Below, piece by piece: positions 1 to 10,565 of a stretch of 64,000 nt of DNA. A program made the position numbers and the translations under genes. Each line of letters begins with the position of its first letter. Position 1 is the first letter of the stretch. Location: positions 7,801,353 to 7,865,352 of the forward strand of contig NC_045141.1 in NCBI RefSeq assembly GCF_008831285.2, written 5' to 3'. This DNA is from Nymphaea colorata. Lineage: Eukaryota; Streptophyta; Magnoliopsida; Nymphaeales; Nymphaeaceae. The notes beneath the pieces are model-generated. The model searched no databases and was not told the DNA's origin. It was given only the letters and a program-made list of their open reading frames with translations.

Positions 1-1818
1 GGATAGAGAACAACCCAATGAAAATATCACTCTGACAAGAGAGAATAAGTCTCACTCCGAACAGATATATAAAGTCAATTATTCCAACACTCAACGGACT
101 AATAAATTTGAAATCCTTTCTGTCATTTATGCATAATTAATGATAGGCTGTAATGTTGGAGAAGTTTCCTCTCACCTTCTTATATATATATATATATATC
201 TGCATCTGTTATGACAAAGAATGAGAGTGAAAGGTCTATTTTTTTAGATTCCTGATAACAGAATCATGTAAGTCTTTTGTTTTGTCTTTCTCCCACCTTT
301 TTCATTTATCTCTATTAGTTGCCGTCCACGAGTACGTTCGCCATAATAATGCTGATACTAACATTTGGTAACTACAAAGCACAGGCTATATCATTCAAAT
401 ATTATAAATTTATATCTTTCTTATTTTAACTTCCTCATCTTATGCACATGCATGCTTGCTATTAACTGGTGGCACCGTGACCTACTTTGGACCCATCACT
501 TGGCCCTTGGTCTCTACCTCCCAAGGTATCAACGTTTTTTGTTCTTTAAGCTCTATTAAACAAGAGCCTATATATCCTGTAGCGAACTTCTATCATCCAA
601 ACGTCTTTTCTAGTTTACGTCTCGTTATAAGCCTATAATCCAATCTATGCTTTAAACGTGACGTCCATATATATACTGTTCAATTGCATTCTAATGAGTA
701 ATATCACTTGGCCTGTGCAGACGCTATATCAACTTTAATTATTATCCTAATACTGTATATTTGGCTTTGTCATAGTTACATATTGGATCGAGTACCTCAA
801 ATGAAAATGCACCCATAAGGGTTGGATCATAAAATTCAACTCCAACTTGTATAGATAATTGTGGAGAGGTTGCTCATAGGCATAGCTACGGCTTTTCGAT
901 CTTGCCATCCCTGCAGTTCTGAGTTACCAGCTTGGATAAATTCAAGATCAGCTGGAGTTAATTTTTCCGTTGAGATCTAAAGGAAAACTTTCTTCATTAT
1001 ACATGACACGTTTCCATATAAAAACACTGCAACTATTCAAGACTCCTGCAATAGTATTAACCGTTATGTTTAGGAGAGTGCCACGAACTTCTCAAATAGA
1101 AAAATTCAGTGTATGGTTTTGGTAGGTTGGAAGACATGAAACAAACTCACATTAAAAAAATGTAAGAAAATCATAGCCAGGAGTCTCACTAAATATTTTT
1201 CCACTGAGAAATAAATCCAGCCATGACCTATTTTATTCGACTATGATTAATCAAACAAATTGTGGTCTTCAATACGTATGCCTAAAATTTCGCACTTGCT
1301 TTCGCCGTCATTCTTGTAGACTAACCTTAAAAAGATGCGTAGCTTAGAATTAAAGGTCAAGACAAAAGGATGTGGAGATTCAAGGTCAACTCTTCCTGGC
1401 ACTTGAAGAGAGAGGGATTCTTATTACCAATGCATAATTGGAGTAAGGAACAGTTTTATCATATATGAGATTTTGGTATTTGTTACAAAGAAGTTGCTGG
1501 GAACAAGATAGGTTGATCCACAACAGTCACAGTTTGGTAAGCGATCAGTTGCCATTTCGATCTCTTGCAAAATCAACTTAATGTATTGTAAAACCGAGAT
1601 GTTAATATGCAACTTGAAGCATGGCGGGGACAATATTCTAAAGCATCGAAAGCATGCCTAATACCCTATGGAAATAGAAGTAAGGGTGTGAGATTTGACT
1701 CTTGTATTAGGTGGTAGAATGAAATACTTTACCTGCTTACCCAACAGAGACCCATACTTTACAAACAATATGGGTCTCGCTAAAGTTGGGTAACTGAGAA
1801 ATAAGATTGGGCACTAGG
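1..1818. other. Intergenic DNA, no gene seen
   Basis: AT-rich sequence with only short open frames that lack recognisable motifs or splice structure. A short TA repeat lies at 179-199. No RNA gene or transposon end could be supported. Confidence 0.6.
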
Positions 1819-2440
1819 CAAGGGGTGGGCATTGGACCGGCTCGATGTCTGAAAGTCAGGTCCGATACCTGAAACCCGGGTTCGATACCTGAAACCCGGG
1901 CCCAGACTCGGCCCGGCCCAACCCAGTTATAACAAAAACCTATTTTTAAAATATAAAATAAATTTTTTGAATATAAAATATATTTTATAATAAAATATAT
2001 ATTATTAATGATAGTAAAAATTATTTTAAAAATTAATCGGGCTGGATTGACCCCCATTGAGCCGGATCGAACCCCCAATTGGGCCAGCCCATCGGGCCCA
2101 AACTCAGGCCCGGGCAAGGTTTTTTAAGGTCGAAGCCCTGCCGGCGGCCCGACACGACGCCCTCCTCTTACATTAAGCTGGCAAGATGGGCATAGGCCAT
2201 AGAAATGGGCTTGGGCTGCCCTGTGCCCAGTTTGACATTGGGTTGGGCTGGGTTGAATTCCATAAAAATAGTTTTATTAACTTTAAATAAAATATATGCA
2301 TATTAATTTAAAAAAATTATTAAAATTGAAATGGCCGGGTTTGGGCCCAATCCATGTTGGTTTGGGTCGGAACTGTCAAAATGAGATTTGGTCCGGCCTA
2401 TACCAGGTGTCCGCTGGGCCGGCCTGATGCCCACTCCTCC
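1819..2440. mobile_element. GC-ended inverted-repeat element (candidate non-autonomous DNA transposon)
   Basis: The left end reads CAAGGGGTGGGCATTGGACC and the reverse complement of the right end reads GGAGGAGTGGGCATCAGGCC, so the termini are imperfect inverted repeats. GC-rich arms full of GGGCC and CCCGGG motifs surround AT-rich cores. A GGGGTGGGCA terminus is reminiscent of plant hAT elements, but I could not find a matching 8-bp target-site duplication, so the class is a guess. No coding capacity. It ends about 115 bp before the first W-box of the downstream WRKY gene. Confidence 0.45.
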
Positions 2441-2554
2441 ACCTTAGAAAGATGAGACTTAAATAGTTGAAGGAAAGAAAGAGACGAGAATAAGAGAAAG
2501 AGAGACTAGAATAAGAGAAAGAGCGAGGTCACGCATGACTCGTGATTGGTATGC

Positions 2555-2717
2555 TTGACTTTCTCTTTTCCTACAAGCTGTGTTTGACTTTGTTTTTCTC
2601 TAAAAAGTTGGGCAAGCTGACGTTGACTATTTCTAAAACCCCGTTCTTGCCCCCATACCCAAAGAAATTCAAAGAGCGGTGGTCCCTTTTGCTTCTCCTT
2701 AACAATTCTCCAGTCAA
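2555..2717 (+). promoter_or_regulatory. W-box cluster upstream of the first WRKY gene
   Basis: Three TTGACT W-boxes lie at 2555-2560, 2584-2589 and 2623-2628, and an inverted one (AGTCAA) at 2712-2717. TTGAC(C/T) is the known binding core of WRKY proteins, and group IIa genes are known to be controlled by WRKY factors, including themselves. A TGACG (bZIP/as-1-like) core lies nearer the gene at 2928-2932. The sites are seen directly; their use is inferred. Confidence 0.6.
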
Positions 2718-2962
2718 TTCCTGTTCCCTTATTCAAACAAAACAACTTAAACTGGGGTTCTTTTGTTTTATAAGGTGTCATTAACTAAAATTCATTTAAT
2801 TAGAGCGATTTGATATGATGTCAAAATTGGCCACTTCTTCCACATCAGTTGTTATAAAGAATGATGAAAACTCGTGGCGAACGCGGAAGTGTCAACACTG
2901 GCGCACTTGCAGATGACATTTGGGGAGTGACGTAGATGACTTCTTTCACATCCCCCGTCCTC

Positions 2963-2972
2963 TTATATATAT
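2963..2972 (+). promoter_or_regulatory. TATA box of the first WRKY gene
   Basis: The run TTATATATAT lies about 170 bp before the ATG at 3141. It is followed by a pyrimidine-rich leader typical of a plant 5' UTR. Transcription would be expected to start near 2995-3005; this is inferred from spacing only. Confidence 0.6.
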
Positions 2973-3140
2973 GAGCTGAGTCGTCCGCCTAGTTCGCTTA
3001 AGGCGTTCCTTGTTTTCCCTCCACTTCCCTCTCCTTTCCAGCCAAATCGTGTTTGAGCTTGCATTCCCTTTCTTCTTCCTCTTCTTGGTCTTCCTGTTTG
3101 TTAGCAGCAGGTGAAGAGAAGTGAGGTCGGAAACAGAGAG

Positions 3141-4545
3141 ATGGAAAGTGTCTGCGTTGATCTGTTCCTGGGGTTCGGCCTCAACGCTGCTCCGCACAGT
3201 GGATCCGAAGAGAAGATGGCAGGTCGTGAAGGATTCAATCAGCCACAGTTCACTTCCATGGGGTTGCAGCCACCCACATCGGCCAGTAGCCAAGAGGTAA
3301 AATTAGCCGATTGTTCTTGTTTCTTCCATCATTTTGGTTCATTTCTTAAACGCTTTAGCTGTAGACAAACAGATCCATAATCCTCTGAATGATTCAGAGG
3401 TAGATCTGGCGTTCACGTTGGTGGTTTTCATTTCATCAAAGAACAACATCTTCTGGCTCCAACAGCATATGTGGAGGCCCTCCCACTCTTATGGCCATTG
3501 GGAGCTCAGCCTTTTAATCTTTATGACCGCGTGCAGGAAAGGAAACTGGAGGATGAGTTGAGGAGGATCAGCCAGGAGAACGAGAAGCTGAGCCGGATGC
3601 TTGGGGAGATGTGCCAGAGCTACAACGCCCTCCAGGCCCAGATGACCACTCTGATCAACAGCACCGGCGGCGGCGGATGCAGCGGTGGCAGAAGGGACGA
3701 AGGGGCCACGGCCTCGAGGAAAAGGAAGGAGGAAGAGCAGAGCTCCTCCAGTGACGAGGGGTCGATAAGCAAGAGGGCGAGGGAAGAATTTTCGTCGGCC
3801 TCGGCTGCCACCAACCTCATCACGCGAGTCCACTTCAAGACTGACCCTTCCGACGCCAGCCTGGTGAGTCAGCCATCGTTTCCACCACCTGTTCTCCATG
3901 CCTTGCCTGACTATCTATGTGAAGACCAAATGGCTGAAGGAAGACAACTCTGTGTGTTGGGTGCAGATAGTGAAGGACGGGTACCAATGGAGGAAATACG
4001 GGCAGAAAGTGACGAAGGACAACCCTTCTCCTAGGGCCTACTTTAGATGTGCCTTTGCTCCCGGATGCCCTGTGAAGAAGAAGGTAAACTTCAGTCTCTT
4101 GTCGATTTAGGCGATTAGAATAAGGAACAGAGAGAGCAGGCAATTGAAGAAGGAAAGTCCTTATGTGGTCGACTCGATGGTTATGTTTTGTTTATAGGTT
4201 CAGAGAAGCGCGGAAGACAGGTCCATCTTGGTGGCGACGTACGAGGGCCAGCATAACCACGCCCAGCCATCGGCCGACGCTGCACCACCAACTTGCTCCG
4301 CCACCTCACGGTCTACCATCGATGGTTCGATTCCTACCTCCGTCTCCGTGGAAGCGCCGCGGCCCACCTTCATGCTCGATTCGACATGTCCAGGATCCAA
4401 AAGGGAGGAGGCGCCCTTGCTAGGCGGCGGGGATCTGCAGAAAGCGGTGGCGGAGCATGTGGCGGTATCTCTGGCCAACGACCCGACGTTTGCAGCGGCC
4501 TTGGCGTCGGCCTTCCTTTCTTCCCAAACTAATCGGTGCCATTAG
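3141..4545 (+). CDS. Group IIa WRKY transcription factor (WRKY40-like), four exons
   Basis: Exons 3141-3296, 3537-3863, 3967-4083 and 4198-4545, all joined in phase 0 with GT/AG introns, give a 315-aa nuclear DNA-binding protein; WRKY18/40/60 proteins are about 270-310 aa. Residues 1-20 carry an LxLG-type stretch (DLFLGFGLN). Residues 53-90 form the leucine-rich coiled coil used by this group for homo- and heterodimers. Basic nuclear-localisation patches RKRK and SKRAR follow. The WRKY domain (about 162-225) has canonical WRKYGQK and the zinc finger C-X5-C-X23-H-X-H. The intron after PVKKK (before VQR) is the hallmark of groups IIa and IIb. The C-terminus ([20 protein letters not shown]) is the IIa signature. 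Family members regulate pathogen, wound and hormone responses by binding W-boxes. ATG 3141 is the first in frame; a frame reaching further upstream starts only with GTG. Coding exons are GC-rich against AT-rich flanks. No defect seen. Confidence 0.93.
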
Positions 4546-5213
4546 GCTTTGAAGGACAGAAAAGCACCGTGGCTGTTGCCGAGAGGGTTAAGAGCTTAAG
4601 AGGCAACACGCGCCTTTCAATCGTTGCAAATTGTAATTGGCGGCAAGTGAAATTTGTACAAGCTTCATTCTTATGAAATTTACCATTTTTAAGTTTCTTT
4701 CCACTCCTTAAGCTTTCGTTAAAAATATTTTAAGGTACTTAATTTCTTGTTAATAGATATTTTAAGCAAAAAAATATACATGTCAATATGTTTATAAACT
4801 CTCATTTAACACAAACGTTATTATTTTATAAAAAGATTACTTTTTCTGTTATCAATTTTTTGGTGTTAGAAGGGTCATTATTCTTTTTAAAATACTAGAA
4901 TATCTGAAATATGTTTAAAAAAAAAATTGTAATTAAATGCAGTATGAATCTGAGAATTTCAGCTTCTCTTATGTGTATATATATGACTGCCTTTTAAGAG
5001 TCATTCACGCATCTAATCAAAGCCGTCAAAACCAACATAATGAACTGTTAAAGAAAAAAATACTGAAAAAAAACGTCATGACCATTTTCATTATATAGTA
5101 TCAGTTCATTTTTTTTATTGTTTTTCTTTTATCTATCCATTTAGTTATGGATAATTCTATGTAGCGGAAGTCATCATTTCTATTACAAGAAATCAAACGT
5201 AATGTCATAACGT

Positions 5214-5260
<47 letters not shown>

Positions 5261-6234
5261 AAACTTAAATTGTTGAAGGATAGGAAACAATCTTAAACTC
5301 TAATCTTTTTTAGATCTGTTGTTTAGCAAAAAAACAAAGAAAATTTGTGAATTAATAATAGATGACGAAAATACACGATATTACATTTTTATGTTTATTT
5401 TTCTCTTAACTGTCAATTTGAACAAGAATAAGAGCTGAGGTTGATCTTTATCCATCTAAGATCTAAGTGTCTAGCTCTCTCTCACACACACTATATATAG
5501 ATAGGTGTCTGCTGTTGTTTTGCTTGGGGGAGTTTGCTCGTTTTTTTTTTTTTTTTGCATGTTCGATAAGAAGCGGTTGTACTGTAACAAGCTCCGACCG
5601 TGCACAAGGGTTTAAATTTCATCTGCTTCTAAACTTGTGGCGACTTCCTTGAACAGGACCTGTTCCTAAAATTGTGTAAGGCAAAATTGTGCAAGGCAAA
5701 GAGACCGGAAGAAAAAGTGAGGGGTCTGACTTTTCTTCCTTTAATTTTTTTTTTTTTCAGTTATAAGTCTTCTTGGTGACCAATCTTTAATAGTAAACTT
5801 TTTCAACCCCCGTCTACACTTCATTATGTTCATTTCATTTTGATCGTCTTTCTCATCTTTTTCTTCTCAAGAAAACAATTCTTCTACGAATGAATTTCTC
5901 AAAGAAATTGTAAGTAGAATAAAACATAACATGATGAGAAAACGAAGATGCCCATACTTGCAAATTGACCGTCTGCTTCACAAGGGCATCTAAGGAGGAG
6001 ATGTGGCTGAACTTGTGCCGAGCATACTTTTTCCTAATTAATTTGAATACGATTGAAGTGAAATTCTGCGGACATTGTCCGTTAAGAGGCAAAGAGGGAG
6101 TTGTTGATTCGGTTTTAGATGCAATATCTCTGGCTAGGAAGATAAACGAGAGGCTGATCCAGTGGGTCAAAGAAGCCTATACATAGCGAAATGGAGGCCA
6201 AGTCAAGTGGGTCAAGAACTGCCAAGTACAGTTA
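4546..6234. other. 3' flank and intergenic DNA
   Basis: Contains the 3' UTR of the first WRKY gene and then AT-rich DNA, including a TA microsatellite. An open frame at 5965-6186 (73 codons) has no recognisable domain and no supporting structure. Confidence 0.5.
5216..5258. repeat. TA microsatellite
   Basis: About 20 uninterrupted TA units. Likely length-polymorphic. Confidence 0.9.
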
Positions 6235-6683
6235 GAGATGCTAATAAATCCGATCTAGATCAGATATCAGAGCGAACCGCATAATGTAAAATGAATATAG
6301 AACAAATTTGATTTTCAATTAAGAATTCAGATCGTGTTCGGATATAAGAACTGACATCCTGTCAGGTTTAGATTCAAATTCTAATTTAAGTAAACATTGA
6401 CTGGATTCATATTCTGATTTAGATCAGATATAGTTTTAATTTTAAATAAACATCATATAATTAATGTCTATAATATGGTTGGGATTGAGTTTAAAAGTCG
6501 GATTCAGATGTCAATCTCAAAATCGGATTCAGATTATGAATTCAGATTTTAGATTTAGATATGATATAAATTTTTTCATCCAAATTCGGACATGAATCCT
6601 AATATGAATATATAGATGTCTAAAAATGGATATGTTAAAATATATATCTGAATGAAGTTTGATCTATTGACATCGAACTTTCT
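6235..6683. mobile_element. Small inverted-repeat element, copy 1 (MITE-like)
   Basis: The left end GATGCTAATAAATCCGATC pairs imperfectly with the reverse complement of the right end, GATGTCAATAGATCAAAC. The interior is AT-rich and full of GATT(C/T)(A/G)GAT motifs, with no coding capacity. It resembles the element at 10096-10521, which is better preserved. The TIR style recalls plant hAT-derived MITEs. No clear target-site duplication was found. Confidence 0.5.
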
Positions 6684-6795
6684 ATTCTAGGCAAAGGATT
6701 CTCTTGTGATTCAAAATGTATTAATTAGCTCATAACTTGAGTTTCAAAGTTTAACTGCTTAATTGCTAGGTAGCAATGAAAATAAATGTGGTCTT

Positions 6796-7020
6796 CGAGG
6801 TGGTTGGCACAATGGTTAGGGCGAGAGCTGATAGGTGGCCAGTTCCTGTTTTGAATCCCAAAAGGTCAACACTTTGTACTGCAAAAAAGTGTCACTGACA
6901 CATAAGGTAAAGTGAAGTGGGGGTGGCACTCGGAAGCACTAAAAATAGGCTCTATACCATAAGGAAACAAGGGGCTAGGTGAAAGCTTTGGCTCTTTTTT
7001 GGATTAGAATGGAACACTCC
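6796..7020 (+). mobile_element. tRNA-derived SINE candidate
   Basis: The head carries a pol III A-box-like TGGCACAATGG at 6805-6815 and a B-box-like GTTTTGAATCC at 6848-6858, with 32 bp between them, as in tRNA-derived SINEs. The flanks do not fold into a tRNA cloverleaf that I can see, so a functional tRNA gene is unlikely. The body is a non-coding, GT-rich stretch. The 3' boundary is approximate. Confidence 0.5.
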
Positions 7021-10000
7021 TCCTACTCACCTCACCTGCATGAAAATATGGAAAAGTAAGAGATACTAAACATTGACACATTCTCAATGACTTTAATGTA
7101 ATTGGTAGGCAGCGATGAAATTGAATCTGGAAAAGTAAGAGATACTTAAAATTGACACATTCTCAATGACTTTATGTTGAACTGAAGAAATTCATGCCCA
7201 AAAACCAATAATTCCAAATATACATTTTAGGGCACAAAGGCAACCTCTAAGGCTACAAAGAATTCGAAAATAGAGGCAAGAAATAGGATTTTCAAGACAA
7301 TAAATATTAAATGTATAGTTAGTCGTTGATAGTACAGTTTATATAGTTCCTCAACACAAACAATTATTGTTGAGATAGTTCAACTGGAATATTAATGTCA
7401 TGTTGTTGTGTGGATAAAAGCATATAGCATGATAGTACCCAGGGAACCAAAATGGAGCTGATATACCATTGGCATTTATATTACATCCTCGCTACCACCA
7501 ATATTTATGACAATTTTGAAATGCTAGTCACTAAATGTAAATAACAGGAAAGGCATGAAAGAGATTGAGATATAGACCTATTATTGAGAAATGTTTTATC
7601 TTTTTAATAAATCCAACTGGCACACCATCCAATACATTTAACATCGGGATAGTAAATTTAATTACGCATCGAATGGCTGTGATTGGAAGAAGACTAAAAA
7701 TAATCGAAGAGTTTGAATTCTGTTAGTAGCTTTTTAATTTAACATAGTTGCAAATTGTTAGATATCTACTTTGAAAACCAGCTCTTTAATTAATTTTAAT
7801 TTCGTTGAGTTGACCACCTCAGCTCATTAAAAAGTTAGCTATCCACTATCCAGCTGTTTGCAATGTTTGTGGACATATTTCGCGTGGTTCGAAAAGAGCA
7901 TGTTTGCTTCAACAAGCTACTTAATTTTCCAGCCTGCACGTGGCGGGCCATGTATGTTTCGGAGATTTCATGTGGAGCTATAAATATGGATAACATTGAC
8001 TCCATTAAAGGTGCATGCAGCGACCGAGTTTGGCAGATCAGCGGCTCCCGTGGTCGGCAAGTAGTGACTGACGATCCCACCGTCCCGTCGACGAGTGAGC
8101 CACGTATAATAATTCAAATTGGATTTTATATCAGATCCTACTCTGTAACAATATTGACCGCTTGAATATTTTTGTCTCGTGAACATGCTTTTTAAGAGTT
8201 TCCCGACGATTACGATCCATTGTCAGAGAAGACTAAAGGCCTCCTCATCTTTTTGTCTCCAGGTTTTTGGGTTGCATTGGCATCAGCGATGATGACGCAT
8301 TGAATTTGAATCGAGCATCTTTAACTACAATAACGATGATGACGCATTGAATTTGAATCGAGCATCTTTAACTACAATAAGACGAGTAGTGCCCAAAGAT
8401 TTCTGAAAGCCAATTTGAGTTCAAACATGCGCATGTGTTCGTTCTGCCGCAAAGTGTAATTCGGGATGTTAGAATGAGACTGAACGTTGGTCTCTTTTAG
8501 CTTACAGTTTATTCAGCTGAGCATACTATAAGGTGGTGATGAGGAGGTGGTTATACCCGTAACTACCATCATCGATGTCACTACCGAGCTTCCTGTCAAC
8601 CTGTATACAATTAATCGAGCCAACTTTAGCTCTACCTTTTTGTTAAACTAGTTGAACTCAAGCTTATAAATAAGTTGAATTAAATTACATAGATTACACT
8701 CAGATTAAACTTAATAAACTTGTTTAATCGAAAATAATTTTTTTTGGTAATTTCCATACTTAAAAACAAAGAAAAGAGACCAGGTCAAAGGAGGAGTTGT
8801 AAATCAGACTTAAACGAGTACATCGATTCAGTCTTTCAAGTCGAGCTCGAACTGACCTTATATAATGACTCACACTCAAGTCAAATAAAACATGAGTTTA
8901 GTGGAGAGCTCGATTCTACCTGTAGAGCCCTACTAGTGATCATCAATACAATATTAACCATGGGCGTAGTAGCTAAGGGGAGGTGGGCAGGGACGCTAGC
9001 CCCCATCAATTTTTTCTCTTAATTTACAAGTTTAAAAAAAAATTGTGTATCGTATATAAAAATTTTAAAAAATGATATTTTGACCGTTTCAAAATTTTGA
9101 AACCATAATTCAGCTCTTTATGTGAAAAAATCTTGAGCTCGGGAAAAAACAGAGGCCACCGTTACTGTTCTTGCCCTTTCGTTGGTGGGATCGGGTCATT
9201 AGCGGAGCCAAGTGTGGGCTATTGCCCCGGCCAATCAACACCAATCCTTGCAAACCTATATTGTGAGGGAGCTTGATTTGGTTACCAAACTCACGTCACC
9301 TACCTTGCTGACCCTTAAACACCAAACTCAACTAAACCAAACTCAACTAAGAATTGTGCCCTTTTGATACAATTTCCTGACTCTATCACGGGATCGAAGT
9401 GGGTGTCCATTCGACGGGCGAACAAGGAGGGCGGTTGTCTGGTAATTGACCGCCGAAGTCGGTGAGTTAAGACTCTTTAAAGGGGAGAGATTGCACGGTG
9501 GCCACGAAGTCATGGTCATTGGTCAAGCGTCGGCGTCAACCGGACTCGTGGAGAAAATGGATTAGTAATTTAGTATTGCCAACTTCCTGCCGACGACGTC
9601 CTCATTCCGGCAAACGCCAAAGTTGCATCATTTGTCTCCTCAACGTTTGGCGTTTATCCATCCATTGACTCATTTACGACTTGGAGAGAGAGAGAGAGAG
9701 AGAAGGCGTGCGTTTGGTTCTCTCGTCCACCTTGTCTTTTATGAGGACAGTGTTTGATGCGAAGTTGGGCACGCCCACTTTCTTGAGATGGTTCGTCGTT
9801 TTATTCTTTTAAATAAGGATGAGCATTGGCTGCTTTTTGGCGACTTGGACGGGCATGATGGAGAAGAGGAGAGAGATGGCATCTCTACTTTTCGACGTCG
9901 TGAAGACCTGGTATAGTCCTTTGGGTTATAGGCCACGAGACCTATACAACCTCGACATTAATGTGCACGTATTTTAGCTTTCTGACAAAAGGGAAGTTCT

Positions 10001-10095
10001 CAACGAATTAATTTAATACTTACAAAGTACATGGAAAAATGCACCGGTCTAAAGACACTAGGTCGACTGCCAAGCTTTTTAAAGGAGAGCCTAAA
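7021..10095. other. Intergenic DNA
   Basis: No supported gene. Overlapping short frames near 7835-8186 and 9739-9936 lack motifs. The stretch 8960-9260, with its GGGGAGGTGGGCA and GGCCAATC-type ends, looks like an old interspersed repeat but could not be classified. A GA microsatellite lies at 9683-9703. Confidence 0.45.
8287..8380. repeat. Tandem duplication, 2 x 47 bp
   Basis: Two adjacent 47-bp copies that begin CGATGATGACGCATTG and end AACTACAATAA. I see no difference between them, so the duplication is probably recent. Confidence 0.9.
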
Positions 10096-10521
10096 CAGGG
10101 CTGTCATTATATCCGATTTTGAATTGGATATCCAAGTGAACGGTTTTGAAAAAAATTGGATATGAAAAATAAAATTAATATATGTTTAAAAAATCAAATT
10201 GGACTCAGATTTAAGAAATGACATATGATCAGATTTAGATATACATAGATATTCAACCAGATTTGAATTCTGATCAGATTTAGTTTTAAACAAATATCAT
10301 ACATCTAATTTTCTCACATTTTAAAAATCGAAAAGATTCGGTTTGAAATTCACATTCATATATGAATGTAAAAATCAGCATTTTTGTGAAAAAAAGATTT
10401 TAGATTTAGATTTGAATATGACTTTTTTTTGTTCGTATTCAAATCCAAACATGTGACTATCTAAAAAAGCAAATATGATTAAGGGTATATCCGATTCAAA
10501 TCCGATCCATTGACATCCTTA
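10096..10521. mobile_element. Small inverted-repeat element, copy 2 (MITE-like)
   Basis: The left terminus CAGGGCTGTCATTATATCCG and the reverse complement of the right terminus, TAAGGATGTCAATGGATCGG, are followed on both sides by GATTTTGAATTGGATAT / GATTTGAATCGGATAT, giving roughly 37-bp imperfect TIRs. The interior is AT-rich and non-coding. The CAGGGATGTCAAT-style end suggests a hAT-type non-autonomous element. No convincing 8-bp duplication is visible. It lies just 45 bp outside the giant gypsy element. Confidence 0.6.
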
Positions 10522-10565
10522 GAGCAGTGAGTGTTTTCCGATTGTTCACACCCCTCTCTCAGGGA

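Noticed and set aside
2506-2784. Open frames on both strands upstream of the first WRKY gene
   Set aside because: They lie in the promoter region with W-boxes and have no domain.
5965-6186. 73-codon open frame with overlapping antisense frame
   Set aside because: No domain, no splice signals and length near chance; the overlapping frame on the other strand is equally open.
6796-6870. Functional tRNA gene
   Set aside because: A- and B-box-like motifs are present but no cloverleaf stems can be seen.
7835-8186. Three overlapping open frames of 72-100 codons
   Set aside because: No recognisable motif; likely chance in a slightly GC-richer patch.
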